62,618 nt of DNA from Lachnospiraceae bacterium (GCA_021203145.1 JAJQBS010000115.1:15970-78587); one strand, 5' to 3'. Counted from the stretch's first letter, positions 10,118 to 19,320 are shown. Numbers and translations: made by a program. The notes: a model not told the origin generated them from the sequence alone.

Positions 10118-10203
10118 AATTTCCATGTTCTTTCTTTTACTCAATCCGACTTATTTTCACAAATTAATATTTATATCCCAAAAGACAATCCGGCATATTT
10201 TTA

Positions 10204-10233
10204 TTGCCAACTTGTGAAAGGATGTGGTATACT
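10204..10233 (+). promoter_or_regulatory. Promoter of the AraC regulator gene
   Basis: TTGCCA (10204-10209), 18-nt spacer, TATACT (10228-10233) with an extended -10 TG. Transcription would begin near 10240. This rules out the upstream in-frame GTG at 10224 and supports the ATG at 10293. Confidence 0.65.
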
Positions 10234-10292
10234 TCAATAAAATTTATCGTTTCACCACTGATTTTTGTTTTCGTTATATTCTGAGGTACTTT

Positions 10293-11399
10293 ATGAACTA
10301 CTATATCACTTATGGGGATTTTCAGAAACATCTGACCGACTATTATCAGAGAACCGGCAGCCGGATGCAGTTTCTCGAAATGATTAATTATCTGTACCGC
10401 AAGGAACTTCTCTCTGAGACGCCTCTGCCAGGCGTCTCGCCGCACCAGATGCTGGATGATATGAGCATGGAGGAAATCAACCAGTTCATCGATTCTCTGG
10501 TATTTACCATCAATGCGTACGAAAACGACCCGACCTGCATGATGGAGACCGATATCATCCCGAATTCCCGCGATGTCTTTATCATCCGTCATCCGCGCCA
10601 TACCCGCCTGCTGCTCCATAAGCACAATTACTTCGAAATCAATTATGTCGCCAGCGGAGAATGTACGTTTCAGTTTGAAAAGAGTGCGCGCACCCTCCGG
10701 GAGGGGGAATTCTGTATGGTCGCCCCCGGCTCTCTGCATGACCTGACGATCGACGATGACTCTACCGTGCTTTGTATTATGCTGCGGAGGAGTACGTTTA
10801 ACAAGACCTTCCTGTCCCTGCTGTCCGGGAAGAATCTGTTTTCGCAGTTTTTCCGCACCTTTTTATCGGATAATAACCACACAAATTATCTGCTGTTTTT
10901 CTGTCCGACTACCAAATGGCTGCGGCTGATCGTCTTTAACGCCATGCTCGAATGCTACAAGCCGGATCCGTACAGCAACGACTGCTGCATCAGCTGGCTG
11001 AATCAGATGTTTTTTTACATGCTGCGCAACTACAGTAAGACGGTACAGTTTTATGATTACCAGTTCGGCTCCGAGTTTTCCCTGGTGCTCCAGTATATCC
11101 AGCACCATTATCAGACGCTGACCCTGTCCACCCTGGCCGACTTTTTCCATTACAGTGAGCCTTACCTCTGCACGCTCATCAAGCAGAATACCGGGCAGAA
11201 TTTCACTGAGCTGATCAAAGGCCTGCGGATGTCAGAAGCGGTGGATTATCTGATAAACACAAATATGAGCATTGGAGATATCGCGGAGAAGGTGGGATAC
11301 AATTCTTCTGACCATTTCTCCCGTGTGTTCCGCTCGCAATATCAGATGTCGCCGCAGAAATACCGAAAGGAGCACCGGATTCCTTCTGATGAGCACTGA
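10293..11399 (+). CDS. AraC-family transcriptional regulator with cupin sensor
   Basis: 368 residues. A cupin-like N-terminal sensor (HKHNYFEINYVASGECTF...EGEFCMVAPGS) is followed by a C-terminal double HTH (LADFFHYSEPYLCTLIK...IGDIAEKVGYNSSDHFSRVF). The ATG at 10293 has GAGGT 7 nt upstream; an in-frame GTG at 10224 lies within the promoter. It is divergent from the GH78 operon with 280 bp between, so it probably activates that operon in response to a sugar. The inducer is unknown. Confidence 0.88.
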   Translation: MNYYITYGDFQKHLTDYYQRTGSRMQFLEMINYLYRKELLSETPLPGVSPHQMLDDMSMEEINQFIDSLVFTINAYENDPTCMMETDIIPNSRDVFIIRHPRHTRLLLHKHNYFEINYVASGECTFQFEKSARTLREGEFCMVAPGSLHDLTIDDDSTVLCIMLRRSTFNKTFLSLLSGKNLFSQFFRTFLSDNNHTNYLLFFCPTTKWLRLIVFNAMLECYKPDPYSNDCCISWLNQMFFYMLRNYSKTVQFYDYQFGSEFSLVLQYIQHHYQTLTLSTLADFFHYSEPYLCTLIKQNTGQNFTELIKGLRMSEAVDYLINTNMSIGDIAEKVGYNSSDHFSRVFRSQYQMSPQKYRKEHRIPSDEH

Positions 11400-11466
11400 T
11401 GCCGTTCCGTATGGATGCGTAAAGAGGAAAATCTGCCCGTCTGCCGCTCGGACCTGCACACTCGAA

Positions 11467-11491
11467 ATAAGCAGGGGAAAGCCCTGCTTAT
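11467..11491 (+). terminator. Stem-loop after the AraC gene
   Basis: A perfect 10-bp inverted repeat (ATAAGCAGGG / CCCTGCTTAT) with a 5-nt loop lies 68 nt after the AraC stop. There is no U-run, so it may be a weak terminator or an mRNA end stabiliser. Confidence 0.4.
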
Positions 11492-11521
11492 CAATCGCAT
11501 TAAGGAAGAAAAACCTTTGTT

Positions 11522-11760
11522 TTACATGCAAAACCGTTCCACCGATAAATCGCCAAATTCGATTTCTTTCTCTTTCAAAAACATCACCATATAAATTGGC
11601 CGATAGGAAATCTTACCTTTATTATTTACATTTTCGTTCGTAAAGACAACTGCGTTCTCCATATGGTAAGCATCTTTACTCAAAACCTGTGTCAGAGCGG
11701 AATGCTTCTCATAGTCCTTTCCACTCTTCACCTCAAGTGGCCGGAAGAATCTGTTCATCC
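11522..11760 (-). pseudogene. DUF4143-type ATPase, C-terminal fragment
   Basis: About 75 codons matching the end of AAA/DUF4143 ATPases: LEVKSGKDYEKHSAL (nuclease-like EVKSGK motif), then AVVFTNENV and ISYRPIYMVMFL. The neighbouring gene at 12012-13366 ends in an equivalent segment (IEIKSGKSYARHAAL...YYPIYMLMFL), so this is a second, almost fully deleted paralog. No ATPase domain remains. The stretch 11,774-11,957 upstream shows only a 30-codon open frame and nothing I recognise. Confidence 0.7.
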
Positions 11761-11957
11761 AGTTCAATAACATTCCCGGACAATAATGTTTTTATATTCG
11801 TTGGTATCACCATATTGTTTCACCCCAGTTCTTTCCTGGTTCTTTATGATAGTCTGCTTCTACCATGCACAGTCAGAAATAGCAAAATACACTTCTGCAT
11901 CGACGTTGTCTGCTGCAAAAATAACTACAGTATCATAAATGCCATGAGTTTTCATCC

Positions 11958-12005
11958 GTACCTCGCAGCAAGCAGCAAGTGCGAGGTAGTGTCCTGAGTA
12001 ATTAC
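11958..12005 (+). repeat. Short interspersed repeat, copy R1 (partial)
   Basis: The segment CTCGCAGCAAGCAGCAAGTG ... GTGTCCTGAGTAATTAC shares its core (CGCAGCAAGTGCGAG, TGTCCTGA, final GTTAC-like end) with copies at 19375-19462 and 23920-24057. A 7-nt internal duplication (CAGCAAG) is visible. It lies directly beyond the stop of the DUF4143 ATPase at 12012. Confidence 0.6.
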
Positions 12006-12011
12006 CATCCC

Positions 12012-13366
12012 TCACATCAGCGCACCAAAATCCGGATTATAAATCAGAGGTTCTGCCAGCTGTGTTTTTTCTAAAAACATCAGCATATAGATCGGATAAT
12101 ATATGATTTTGCCGTCTATACTGACATTTCCATTGTGAAAAACATAAGCCTCTTTTATTGTGTATGCTTTATTTTCCGTCAGATGATCCAGGGCAGCATG
12201 CCTCGCATAACTCTTCCCGGATTTAATCTCAATCGGTATTACCTCTCCCTCTCGTTCCACCAGGAAATCGACTTCCCCCTGTTTCTTATTGTTAAAATAA
12301 TACAGGTCAAATCCATGTGCTTTCAGCTCCTGTGCGGCTATATTTTCATATACAGAGCCAAAATTGATATCCTGCTCCTGATTTAAAATCCGAATCTGAA
12401 TATCCCCGGCATACATAGATGCCAGGAGTCCCACATCCACCAAAAATAATTTAAACAGATTCGTCGCTTTCGAAAGCAGCAACGGCACCTTTGGTTCGTC
12501 CGCGCAAAATACCGGAAGTGCCACACCCGCATCCTTCAGCCACAAAAAGCTGTTGCTGTATCGGGAAAATTTAAAATTCTCATTCAGATTTTTTAAGATA
12601 AATCGTTTATTTTTCGCATTCAGTTCACTGGGGATCAGGTCAAAAATTTCCTCAAGATACAGTTTATCCTCCGGATCGTACTTCGCGATATTTTTTTTAT
12701 AAAGAGTAATAATCGACCTTTGTGTGCGCAAAACCTCCTGCAGATTGTGTGTTTCCAGATATCTGTCCACTACCGCCGGCATCCCTCCGACAATCAGGTA
12801 CAGCCGAAACAGTTCCATCATTTTTTCATGGACCACCGGATCGACTGACTCTTTTTGAGAAAACGCGGTGCGAAGTGCGTCCATCACTCGATCGGATATT
12901 CCATTTGCCGCTGCAAATTCCTCCAGATCCAACGGATACATCTCAAGAATGTCCATGTACCCTACCGGAACCGAACGGATATCCTTCAAATCTACCCCAA
13001 GCAGGAAACCGCTTAAAACATAGCGATAACTGCCCTCTTCCACCAGAAACTTAATCGCTGTGACAATCTCTTTGCATTCCTGCACCTCATCGAGAAAAAT
13101 CAAAGTTTCATGAGGGATCAAAGGCGCATCCGCGATTGCGGAAATCCGCAGAAGCAGGGATGCACTGTCCACTGCATTTTCAAAAAGAGATACAGCCTGC
13201 CGGTTTTCGATAAAATTGATTGTTACAAATGATTGAAACATCTTTTTGCCGATATTTTCTATAATGTAGGTTTTTCCCACCTGCCTTGCGCCCGTAATCA
13301 ACAGGGCTTTTTTTCTTCAGATGAAAAAAATCGCGAGAGTTCTTTCTCAATTTTCCTTGCTATCAT
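12012..13366 (-). CDS. AAA/DUF4143 ATPase, -1 frameshift at an A-run near the start
   Basis: The main frame (from 13301) begins ITGARQVGKT (Walker A) and holds ETLIFLDEVQE (Walker B), a DUF4143 domain, and the C-terminal nuclease-like EVDFLVEREGEVIPIEIKSGK. The family normally has about 20 more residues (ARKIEKELSRFF...KKALL); these are encoded from the ATG at 13364-13366 with GGAGG upstream but in another frame. The join is an A7 run (T7 at 13308-13314 on the plus strand). In the upstream frame it reads A AAA AAG, a canonical -1 slippery heptamer, and a -1 slip restores the full protein. It is a broken gene, an error, or programmed frameshifting. Cellular role unknown. Confidence 0.72.
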
Positions 13367-13506
13367 GAACCATATTCCTCCTTCCTCTTAGTATATCCCT
13401 CCTTGTCCGTTTATTCAATGATTTTTTACCTGTATTTGTCCGTTTTTTCTTCCATTTTTCTTCCTGATTCGTCCGTTTTTTCTCATGCTTTCATCCCGTT
13501 TTTTTA

Positions 13507-13965
13507 CATGAAATATCCAGAAAATATGTAAAGCTGTTCGAAAGCTGTACTTCCCTCACGGAATTGGAAAAGCTTCATGAAAAAATGATACGGGAGTACT
13601 GCCTTCTCGTGAAAAACAAATCCCGTCTTCATAACACACCGCTGATCAAAAATGTGCTGAACTACATTGAGCTTAATCTCAATCAGCCCCTGACTCTGTC
13701 TGAGATTGCCGCACATTTCAGCGTCAGCTCGCCCTATTTATCGAAGATGTTTAAGCAAGAAGTACACGAAAATCTGGCGGATTATGTAACCACGCAAAAA
13801 CTGCATGTCGCGCTGCGGTTATTAACCACTACGAACATGCAGATTCAGGAGATTGCGGCCTATATCGGGATCTATGACTGCAATTATTTTTCCAGAATTT
13901 TCCGGAAGCGGATCGGGAGTACGCCCAGTGAGTACCGTAAGAAATACGCTTACAGGCACGGGTGA
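13507..13965 (+). pseudogene. AraC-family regulator, 3' fragment
   Basis: Only the linker and DNA-binding half remain: LTELEKLHEKM...YCLLV...VLNYIELNLNQPLTLSEIAAHF...IQEIAAYIGIYDCNYFSRIFRK. The reading frame is open upstream into an AT-rich stretch without a start or RBS, so the N-terminal sensor has been lost. A TTG at 13564 could start a 133-residue peptide. Nothing identifiable lies between 13,375 and 13,506. Confidence 0.7.
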
Positions 13966-13997
13966 AGAGAGGAAAGCATCAAAAATGCAATCGATGT

Positions 13998-14091
13998 CAG
14001 GCGACAGCAACACCTTTGAAATATAGGAAACAGTCTCCTGCATTTGCTCAATGGCGTAGTTGGTCAGCTTTACTCTGTATTCCATACTCAT
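13998..14091 (-). pseudogene. RelE/ParE-type toxin, 5' fragment
   Basis: The first 30 codons (MEYRVKLTNYAIEQMQETVSY) are typical of RelE/ParE toxins and overlap the RelB stop by 4 nt (ATGA), the usual arrangement. After LLSP the frame runs into sequence antisense to the AraC fragment, with no toxin-like residues. A deletion joined the two genes near 14,000. The toxin is certainly inactive. Confidence 0.72.
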
Positions 14092-14384
14092 ATACTCTCA
14101 TTAATCTTTTTAAATGCATCGTCGAGATCAAGACCTTCTCCGGCCTTTGCCTGCGTCAATCCCTTTTCCATCATAGCATCAAATTCCGCTTTCGATAAAG
14201 AATCAGCTGTTGGCATAGCAGGAATGCTTAAGGAATAAGGAATACTGTTCGTCATAATAATCTGACGATACAGGGAATCTATCAGTACAGAAACAGGGAT
14301 TCCGAGACGATCAAGAACAGCTTCTGCCTGTTGCTTGATGGACGGCTGAACACGAGCAGTTACGTTTGCCGTTTTATTTGCCAT
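14088..14384 (-). CDS. RelB/DinJ-family antitoxin (partner toxin deleted)
   Basis: 98 residues with an N-terminal ribbon-helix-helix (ANVTARVQPSIKQQAEAVLDRLGIPVSVLIDSLYRQI), typical of RelB/DinJ antitoxins that bind DNA as dimers and neutralise an RNase toxin. AAGGTGG precedes the ATG. The downstream toxin is reduced to 30 codons, so this is an orphan antitoxin, still with a good promoter. It could act as an anti-addiction protein against a related toxin; that is a guess. Confidence 0.85.
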   Translation of the reverse strand: MANKTANVTARVQPSIKQQAEAVLDRLGIPVSVLIDSLYRQIIMTNSIPYSLSIPAMPTADSLSKAEFDAMMEKGLTQAKAGEGLDLDDAFKKINESI

Positions 14385-14419
14385 ATCTATGCGCCACCTT
14401 TCCTAATAATCTGAGAATT

Positions 14420-14448
14420 ATTATAGCATTTTGTATAGCAAATTACAA
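14420..14448 (-). promoter_or_regulatory. Promoter of the relB-like gene
   Basis: On the minus strand TTGTAA (14448-14443), 17-nt spacer, TATAAT (14425-14420). The spacer and -10 hold two GCTATA repeats in direct orientation, possible antitoxin binding sites. Confidence 0.65.
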
Positions 14449-14544
14449 CACAAAAATAAAATGTGAGTGAAGTCTGTTCACTTGCCTTTGTGCATCACTC
14501 CAATCTGAAATTCTCCATTTCCGATGCCATGCCCAGCACACAAT

Positions 14545-14574
14545 CGGATAGGGGGAATTCTCTCACCCTATCCG
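14545..14574 (-). terminator. Stem-loop with CGGATAGGG stem at the end of the Fic fragment
   Basis: A perfect 9-bp inverted repeat CGGATAGGG / CCCTATCCG with a 12-nt loop. The stop TAG of the Fic frame lies inside the stem. Two other hairpins in the window (32350-32378, 34060-34086) have nearly the same stem. There is no T-run here. Confidence 0.5.
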
Positions 14575-14938
14575 CCTGCGTCGACCGCGTCCAGCGAAGC
14601 TGGAATACTTCTTATGCGCGCCAGAAACCCGTCGATTTCTCCTGTCTTGTCGAATACAGTCAGTGCCATGTAATAGGTCTTTTTGTCCTCCTCGAACAGC
14701 ACCAGGGGAGGATAATCATGTGTCATGAGGTAATAATTCAGCAAAGTCCGCCCCAGGCGGCCGTTCCCGTCGGCAAACGGATGGATTTCCTCAAAACGCA
14801 GGTGAAAGTATGCGGCTATGGCCATGACATCTTTGCCTTCCTCTTCTTTCACTTCCTCCAGAAGCTCCTCCAGTCCGATCAGCCTTAGATTTACCCCGTC
14901 CTGTTTTTGCCGCAGTGTCTCTGTAAATCCTGTTTTGG
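14568..14938 (-). pseudogene. Fic-domain protein, C-terminal fragment with catalytic loop
   Basis: About 120 codons carrying FHLRFEEIHPFADGNGRLGR, the complete Fic motif HxFxDGNGRxxR that transfers AMP or other phosphate groups to target proteins. The residues before it (TGFTETLRQ...EELLEEV) belong to the family, but further upstream the frame enters another gene's remnant. The inhibitory alpha-inh helix and start are missing. An ATG at 15020 could give a 150-residue chimera with no clear RBS, so I treat it as a remnant. Confidence 0.68.
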
Positions 14939-15095
14939 AAATTTTGAATTGCGGTCCGTAACCGGCGTCTCCCGCCTGACGATCCCTAATGTACTTAAGT
15001 TCCCAATAAACTTGGCGCAAAGGCCACTTTCCATACCAACGGCTGCCGCAATTTCAGTCAGCTTTGAGTATGTAATTGTACTTGTCAGGAAAAAT
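14935..15095 (-). pseudogene. ATPase remnant, DUF234/winged-helix C-terminal segment
   Basis: In a frame different from the Fic frame, the minus strand reads YSKLTEIAAAVGMESG...KFIGNLSTLGIVRRETPV. This resembles the winged-helix segment following the ATPase domain in archaeal-type (DUF234) ATPases. About 50 codons remain, fused at about 14,935 to the Fic remnant. There is no start, no Walker motif and no stop of its own. Confidence 0.5.
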
Positions 15096-15152
15096 ACCAG
15101 GACTTACACTCCCGAATACGCCTGAAATTCGCCGTCGTTTCTTTTCCTCCGA

Positions 15153-15181
15153 TTGACTTTTCTGAAAAATACGCTTATACT
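15153..15181 (+). promoter_or_regulatory. Promoter of the small gene at 15230
   Basis: TTGACT (15153-15158), 17-nt spacer, TATACT (15176-15181), followed by a 40-nt leader to the RBS. A strong sigma-A-like promoter. Confidence 0.7.
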
Positions 15182-15229
15182 TTTTTTAACAAAAAATATG
15201 TTACGACTTATTGCATTGGAGGTGGCAAA

Positions 15230-15526
15230 ATGAATATTACAGATACACCTGTTGCGGACACATCTGCTTCAAACAACAGCACAAAAAAGGCCGCCGAAGC
15301 AGCCTATCTGTTTTTGCAGAAAAACCAGGGTCTTATGAGCAGGGAGGAACGCCACGCGCTCCAGGTGCTAATCGCCGCAGCGGACCAGCAGCCGGACTGG
15401 GCTCCTGAGACCTGGCGCTGCGACACTTACTGCCGCAAAATACGCCATGTCTCCTGTGAGGGGATGCTTTCCTCCGACGGAGAAGCCGAAAAACGCTGTC
15501 CGTATCTGGAGGAAATGCTCTACTAA
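15230..15526 (+). CDS. Small uncharacterised protein with four Cys
   Basis: 98 residues; not recognised. TTGGAGG lies 7 nt before the ATG, and there is a clear promoter, so it is probably expressed. The N-terminal third is Ser/Thr/Ala-rich, the middle helical (REERHALQVLIAAADQQ), and the C-terminal part has Cys at WRCDTYC, VSCEG and RCPYLEE, a spacing that could bind metal. It ends 7 bp from the convergent GH43 gene. It is monocistronic with no informative neighbour. Confidence 0.6.
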   Translation: MNITDTPVADTSASNNSTKKAAEAAYLFLQKNQGLMSREERHALQVLIAAADQQPDWAPETWRCDTYCRKIRHVSCEGMLSSDGEAEKRCPYLEEMLY

Positions 15527-15533
15527 AACTCAT

Positions 15534-17177
15534 TCACAATATTTCAAACGACGCAAAGTCCAGTCTGCCCTCTGTGACAACAAAGTACAGCGCATGTGTG
15601 CCTTCTGTCGCAGTGAGCGGGGCGCTTACTGTTTTCCATCCACCCGAAGAAGGTTTTTCCAAATAGGGCGTGTCTTTTGACGTATCCGTACCGGCACTCG
15701 CGACTGCCGTGCCTTCCGGCGTGTCCAGACGCGCTTCGATGCTTCCGCTGCCGCGAAGCTCCAGAGTCATCTTATTCTCTGTGCCATCGAATGAAAAATA
15801 TTTAAACCCTGCTATCGCGCCCTGCCGCAGATTATAGACGAATGGCTTCATGCCTTTATTTTCTGCCGCTGCGTTTCCCACTGCTGCTGTATTTTCTTTT
15901 GCAGCGCTTTCTTCCGCCGCTGCACTTTCTGCAGCTATCGGCTCCTCACTCACATACGGCCACTCCTCCGGTATCACGATCGCGCCGCCTTCCGGTCCCG
16001 GCTCCGCGACGTGGCCGACCTTTGTCCGGTCTGCTTCGGTGAGGTGGCAGGCGATGTAAGTCTCATAGTGCCCTTTTGCCGGGAGTGGTCCTCCGTTCAG
16101 GCCGCAGCTTGTGATTGCAATCTGCGGGATGGTTCCATCGCCCAGGATCTGCACCTCATCCGCGCACCCCTGCCGGGAAAATCCGGTGCCGTGGGTCTGC
16201 CGGTGCCAGAAAATATAGGTTTTGTCTTTGATCTGCACCAGGCCGCCGTGGTTGTTGCCGGTATAGTTGACTGCAAGCTCATTGCCGTTCAGGCCGAGGT
16301 CGCCGTTAGAGACAATCACGCCTTTATATTCGAACGGGCCTTCCGGGGTCTTCGCCATGCCGTAGCAGAGCTCATGCCCCTGCAGACTGGAGTAAACAAA
16401 ATAATACCAGTCTCCAAATCTGCGGATACTGGACGCCTCAAAAAACGGATGTGCCTCATAGCCGGTTCCCTTTGCAGTGTCGCAACCGTTCGCCACACAC
16501 TTCGGCTCGCTGATAATCGTGTGCATGTCGTCCGCCAGGCGGACCATCATGCTCCCCGGGATTTCCAGATGCTCCATCCCCGGGAAGCGCACGGGCGGGC
16601 AGAACCCGTAGTAGAGATAATTGCCGCTCTTCTCGGAGAGAATCGCCGGGTCGAACCAGCGCCCGATCTGCGGGATTGTCCCGTCCGCTTTTCTCACATA
16701 GTCGAGAAATTCATATTTTCCCGCCGGGGTATCGCACACGGCCACCGAAATCACATTCACAAAATCAAGCGCGTAGTACAGATAATACCTGCCGTCCGGC
16801 CCTTTTGCCACATCCGGGGCGTAGAGCAGATGCATGTCATCTCCTGAAAATGCGTGGTCATATTCCGGGATTCCATATCCTGGAGCCGTCTCCGTCCCCG
16901 CCTCAGAAGCGGAAGCCTCTTTCATCCGGTGATCCGGGACATAGGGCGCCCCATTGATCGGATCCTGCTCCTTCCGATATATCTCACCTTCATAGCGCCA
17001 GTTTCCGAGGTCATCCACCGGCGCGCTCCACCCGACATAGTCGCCTTCGCAGAAAACCGTGCCGCCGAGCCGGTCGTGGCTCCCGAAAATATACACTCTT
17101 CCGTCAAATACATGCGGTTCCCCATCCGGAACCGTCTCCCAGAAGGGGAGATAAGGGTTAAAACCGAGATGCTTCAT
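15534..17177 (-). CDS. Glycoside hydrolase family 43 with C-terminal CBM6-like domain
   Basis: 547 residues, no signal peptide. The five-bladed propeller motifs are present: general base Asp in the first blade (EPHVFDGRVYIFGSHD), LYAPDVAKGPDGRYYLYY with the pKa-modulating Asp, and the catalytic Glu in FFEASSIRRFGDWYYFVY. These fit arabinofuranosidase, xylosidase or arabinanase activity. An Ala/Glu-rich linker (about residues 400-440) leads to a beta-sandwich like CBM6 (GSGSIEARLDTPEG...HALYFVV). AGGAGG lies 9 nt before the ATG. It is 156 nt downstream of the GPH symporter gene and, because of the hairpin at 17250, may have its own promoter. Confidence 0.88.
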   Translation of the reverse strand: MKHLGFNPYLPFWETVPDGEPHVFDGRVYIFGSHDRLGGTVFCEGDYVGWSAPVDDLGNWRYEGEIYRKEQDPINGAPYVPDHRMKEASASEAGTETAPGYGIPEYDHAFSGDDMHLLYAPDVAKGPDGRYYLYYALDFVNVISVAVCDTPAGKYEFLDYVRKADGTIPQIGRWFDPAILSEKSGNYLYYGFCPPVRFPGMEHLEIPGSMMVRLADDMHTIISEPKCVANGCDTAKGTGYEAHPFFEASSIRRFGDWYYFVYSSLQGHELCYGMAKTPEGPFEYKGVIVSNGDLGLNGNELAVNYTGNNHGGLVQIKDKTYIFWHRQTHGTGFSRQGCADEVQILGDGTIPQIAITSCGLNGGPLPAKGHYETYIACHLTEADRTKVGHVAEPGPEGGAIVIPEEWPYVSEEPIAAESAAAEESAAKENTAAVGNAAAENKGMKPFVYNLRQGAIAGFKYFSFDGTENKMTLELRGSGSIEARLDTPEGTAVASAGTDTSKDTPYLEKPSSGGWKTVSAPLTATEGTHALYFVVTEGRLDFASFEIL

Positions 17178-17249
17178 GCTAAATTTCCTCCTGACTTATG
17201 AAACAGTTTTCGCTCTATTACGGAATAAAATTACAACTATATGATTAAA

Positions 17250-17277
17250 ATGGCTTCCCCTCCTCAGGGGAAGCCAT
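17250..17277 (-). terminator. Terminator after the symporter gene
   Basis: A 12-bp perfect stem (ATGGCTTCCCCT) with a CCTC loop. On the minus strand it is followed by TTTTAAT. It lies 57 nt past the symporter stop and should reduce read-through into GH43. Confidence 0.75.
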
Positions 17278-17333
17278 CCGTGCTGATTGCAGAAACTATA
17301 GTAAACAACTTTCGTCGTTTTAAATTATTCGTT

Positions 17334-18770
17334 CTACTCGCCCTGCTCCGCTCTCATCTTTTCCTTCATAGCCGCAATCTCCGGGAAGTATTTCTTCAGC
17401 GGGTAGAACAGCATGACAACAAGGATTACAACAGATGCCAGAGCCGGAGCAAGGAAACGGGCAATGTTGATGGAAATCGTCGCGGAAGCCGGCTGGCCAA
17501 AGATACCATAATCAGTACTGAAGCCTGCTACTGCGATGATGGCCAGAATACCAGAGTTCGTCACGGTATTGCCGCACTTCTGGGCAAAGCCCTTGACCGA
17601 GGAGACGATACCGTTCAGCTGCTTGCCCTCCTTCAGGAGGATGAAGTCAATGGTATCGTTTACCAGGACATTCACCAGAGCGTTTACCATCGCTCCGACT
17701 GCGGTCGCGACAAAGGAAAGGATACAGCAATACCAGAAGTTCATGCGTCCGGTGAAGAACAGAATCACATAGCACGCGATTGTCAGAATCTGGGAAACAA
17801 TCAGTGCCTGATAACCGGTCTTGAACTTTCTCAGGAAAATCGGCATCAGCACCATCATGGAAATAAGCGCTCCAACGGAAATAAAGCCCATGTAAACGGA
17901 AATCGTAGAACCTGTCAGTGCGCCAATCGTAGCTTCATCCATGGTCTCCAGATCAACACGATGCGGTACCATGATATACTGTGCATAATATACCGAAGAT
18001 GCAAACATAAATCCATAGCTGACCGCCGCCAGGCACCAGGTAAGCATTACCGGCCAGATCTCTTTGTGGCGGAATACATAAACCAACTGCTTCAGGCCTG
18101 CAGCGTTCGGATCCTTCGGCATGACATAGCGCTCCTCGGAGGTCTTGTACAGGCCCCAGAAGGAAACGATTGCCAGTACCGCATAGAGGCACATCAGATT
18201 CCGGTAGCTGCCGAAAATCTCAACCAACTGTGTGGAGAACGTAGAAGCAACGGTAAACGCCAGTGCACAGATAGCCGCGCCCTTGGATACGACCGAGTTC
18301 CTCTCCGCGTCGTCCAGCGTCATCGCCGGAAGGATCGCCATCTGCGGCATCGTATAAGCAGTAACAATCATGCCGTAGAACATGTATGTAATGCATACAT
18401 AAACGCATTTCGCCATCGCGCTGCCCTGGATGAATCCCGGGTTGGAAAACAGCAGGAACATATCTACCAGAAGGAAGATCGGTGTGAAAGTGAACCAGAT
18501 ACGGTAACGTCCCTGCTTCGGATTGATCGAGTCGCAGATCACGCCCATGATCGGGTCATTGATCGCGTCCCACAGAGAGCAGATCAGCAGGATGATGGAC
18601 AGCTGCGCCGCCGTAATCCCAATCTCATTCTGCACATACAGGGAAAAGTAAGTGGAAATAGTAGCCGCGATTGCCATCGCGCCGCCGTTGACTGATGTTG
18701 CATGGAACCAGGTAAACGCTGTGCCCAGCCCCTTCTTTTTAGTGCTTTTCGTTGGATTTTGGTCGCCCAT
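17334..18770 (-). CDS. GPH (MelB-like) sugar:cation symporter, MFS superfamily
   Basis: 478 residues with 12 predicted membrane helices and the GPH hallmark near the second helix (SLWDAINDPIMGVICD...GRYRIWF), whose acidic residues coordinate the cation in MelB. It imports a sugar or small glycoside with Na+ or H+. AGGGGG precedes the ATG. It is grouped with GH43 and the other cytoplasmic glycosidases, so it is the likely entry route for intact glycosides. The 298 bp upstream (18,771-19,068) show no gene. Confidence 0.88.
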   Translation of the reverse strand: MGDQNPTKSTKKKGLGTAFTWFHATSVNGGAMAIAATISTYFSLYVQNEIGITAAQLSIILLICSLWDAINDPIMGVICDSINPKQGRYRIWFTFTPIFLLVDMFLLFSNPGFIQGSAMAKCVYVCITYMFYGMIVTAYTMPQMAILPAMTLDDAERNSVVSKGAAICALAFTVASTFSTQLVEIFGSYRNLMCLYAVLAIVSFWGLYKTSEERYVMPKDPNAAGLKQLVYVFRHKEIWPVMLTWCLAAVSYGFMFASSVYYAQYIMVPHRVDLETMDEATIGALTGSTISVYMGFISVGALISMMVLMPIFLRKFKTGYQALIVSQILTIACYVILFFTGRMNFWYCCILSFVATAVGAMVNALVNVLVNDTIDFILLKEGKQLNGIVSSVKGFAQKCGNTVTNSGILAIIAVAGFSTDYGIFGQPASATISINIARFLAPALASVVILVVMLFYPLKKYFPEIAAMKEKMRAEQGE

Positions 18771-19068
18771 TTTTAATCCCCCTTCATAAAATTAGTACAT
18801 CCACTGCGTGAGCGGCAGCAGACCCCGCTGACATGAACCACGAATCCTGCTCAGGCGGCGGTGCCCCCTCCGGAATCGTTTTCTGCCTGGGCGGTTGCTA
18901 CACTGTCAGTTTCCCGCCATGTGGCTTTTCATCATTTTCCGCAGGGTTTTTTGCCGTTCACTATGACTATGGTTATTGTACTGAATCCACCAGAATCGCA
19001 CCATGTTTTTTTTTACTTCAAAAACGACATTTTTTATGCAGAGGTTCTCTACAGTCCCAGATATTCCT

Positions 19069-19320
19069 TCAGGTTTTCCAGCACGACACTGTAACCGTTC
19101 GCATACATAAGGAAACTGCCAGTCCCTCCAGCAGTTCTGTGCTGAAATCCCGGATATAAGATTTCAAAATGGCGACCGGCATGATAACGTATAAAAGCAT
19201 CCGCCCCATGTCCGCGCTGCCCTGTTTGCTGACCAGCTTCTTTTTATATAGAAAGTATCCGATCAGCAGGTATACAAACATAATCAGGCTTTGTTTGAGC
19301 AGTAATAATACGATTTCCAT
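19069..19320 (-). pseudogene. AEC-family (auxin efflux carrier) transporter, 5' fragment
   Basis: The first 70 residues (FVYLLIGYFLYKKKLVSKQGSADMG then MLLYVIMPVAILKSY) match the first two helices of AEC permeases, normally about 310 residues. The frame then enters unrelated sequence and stops. The gene was cut after its second helix. Confidence 0.7.

Noticed and set aside
11878..11972. 30-codon minus-strand frame beside R1
   Set aside because: It has no RBS, no relatives that I recognise and starts next to the repeat; probably noise or a remnant.
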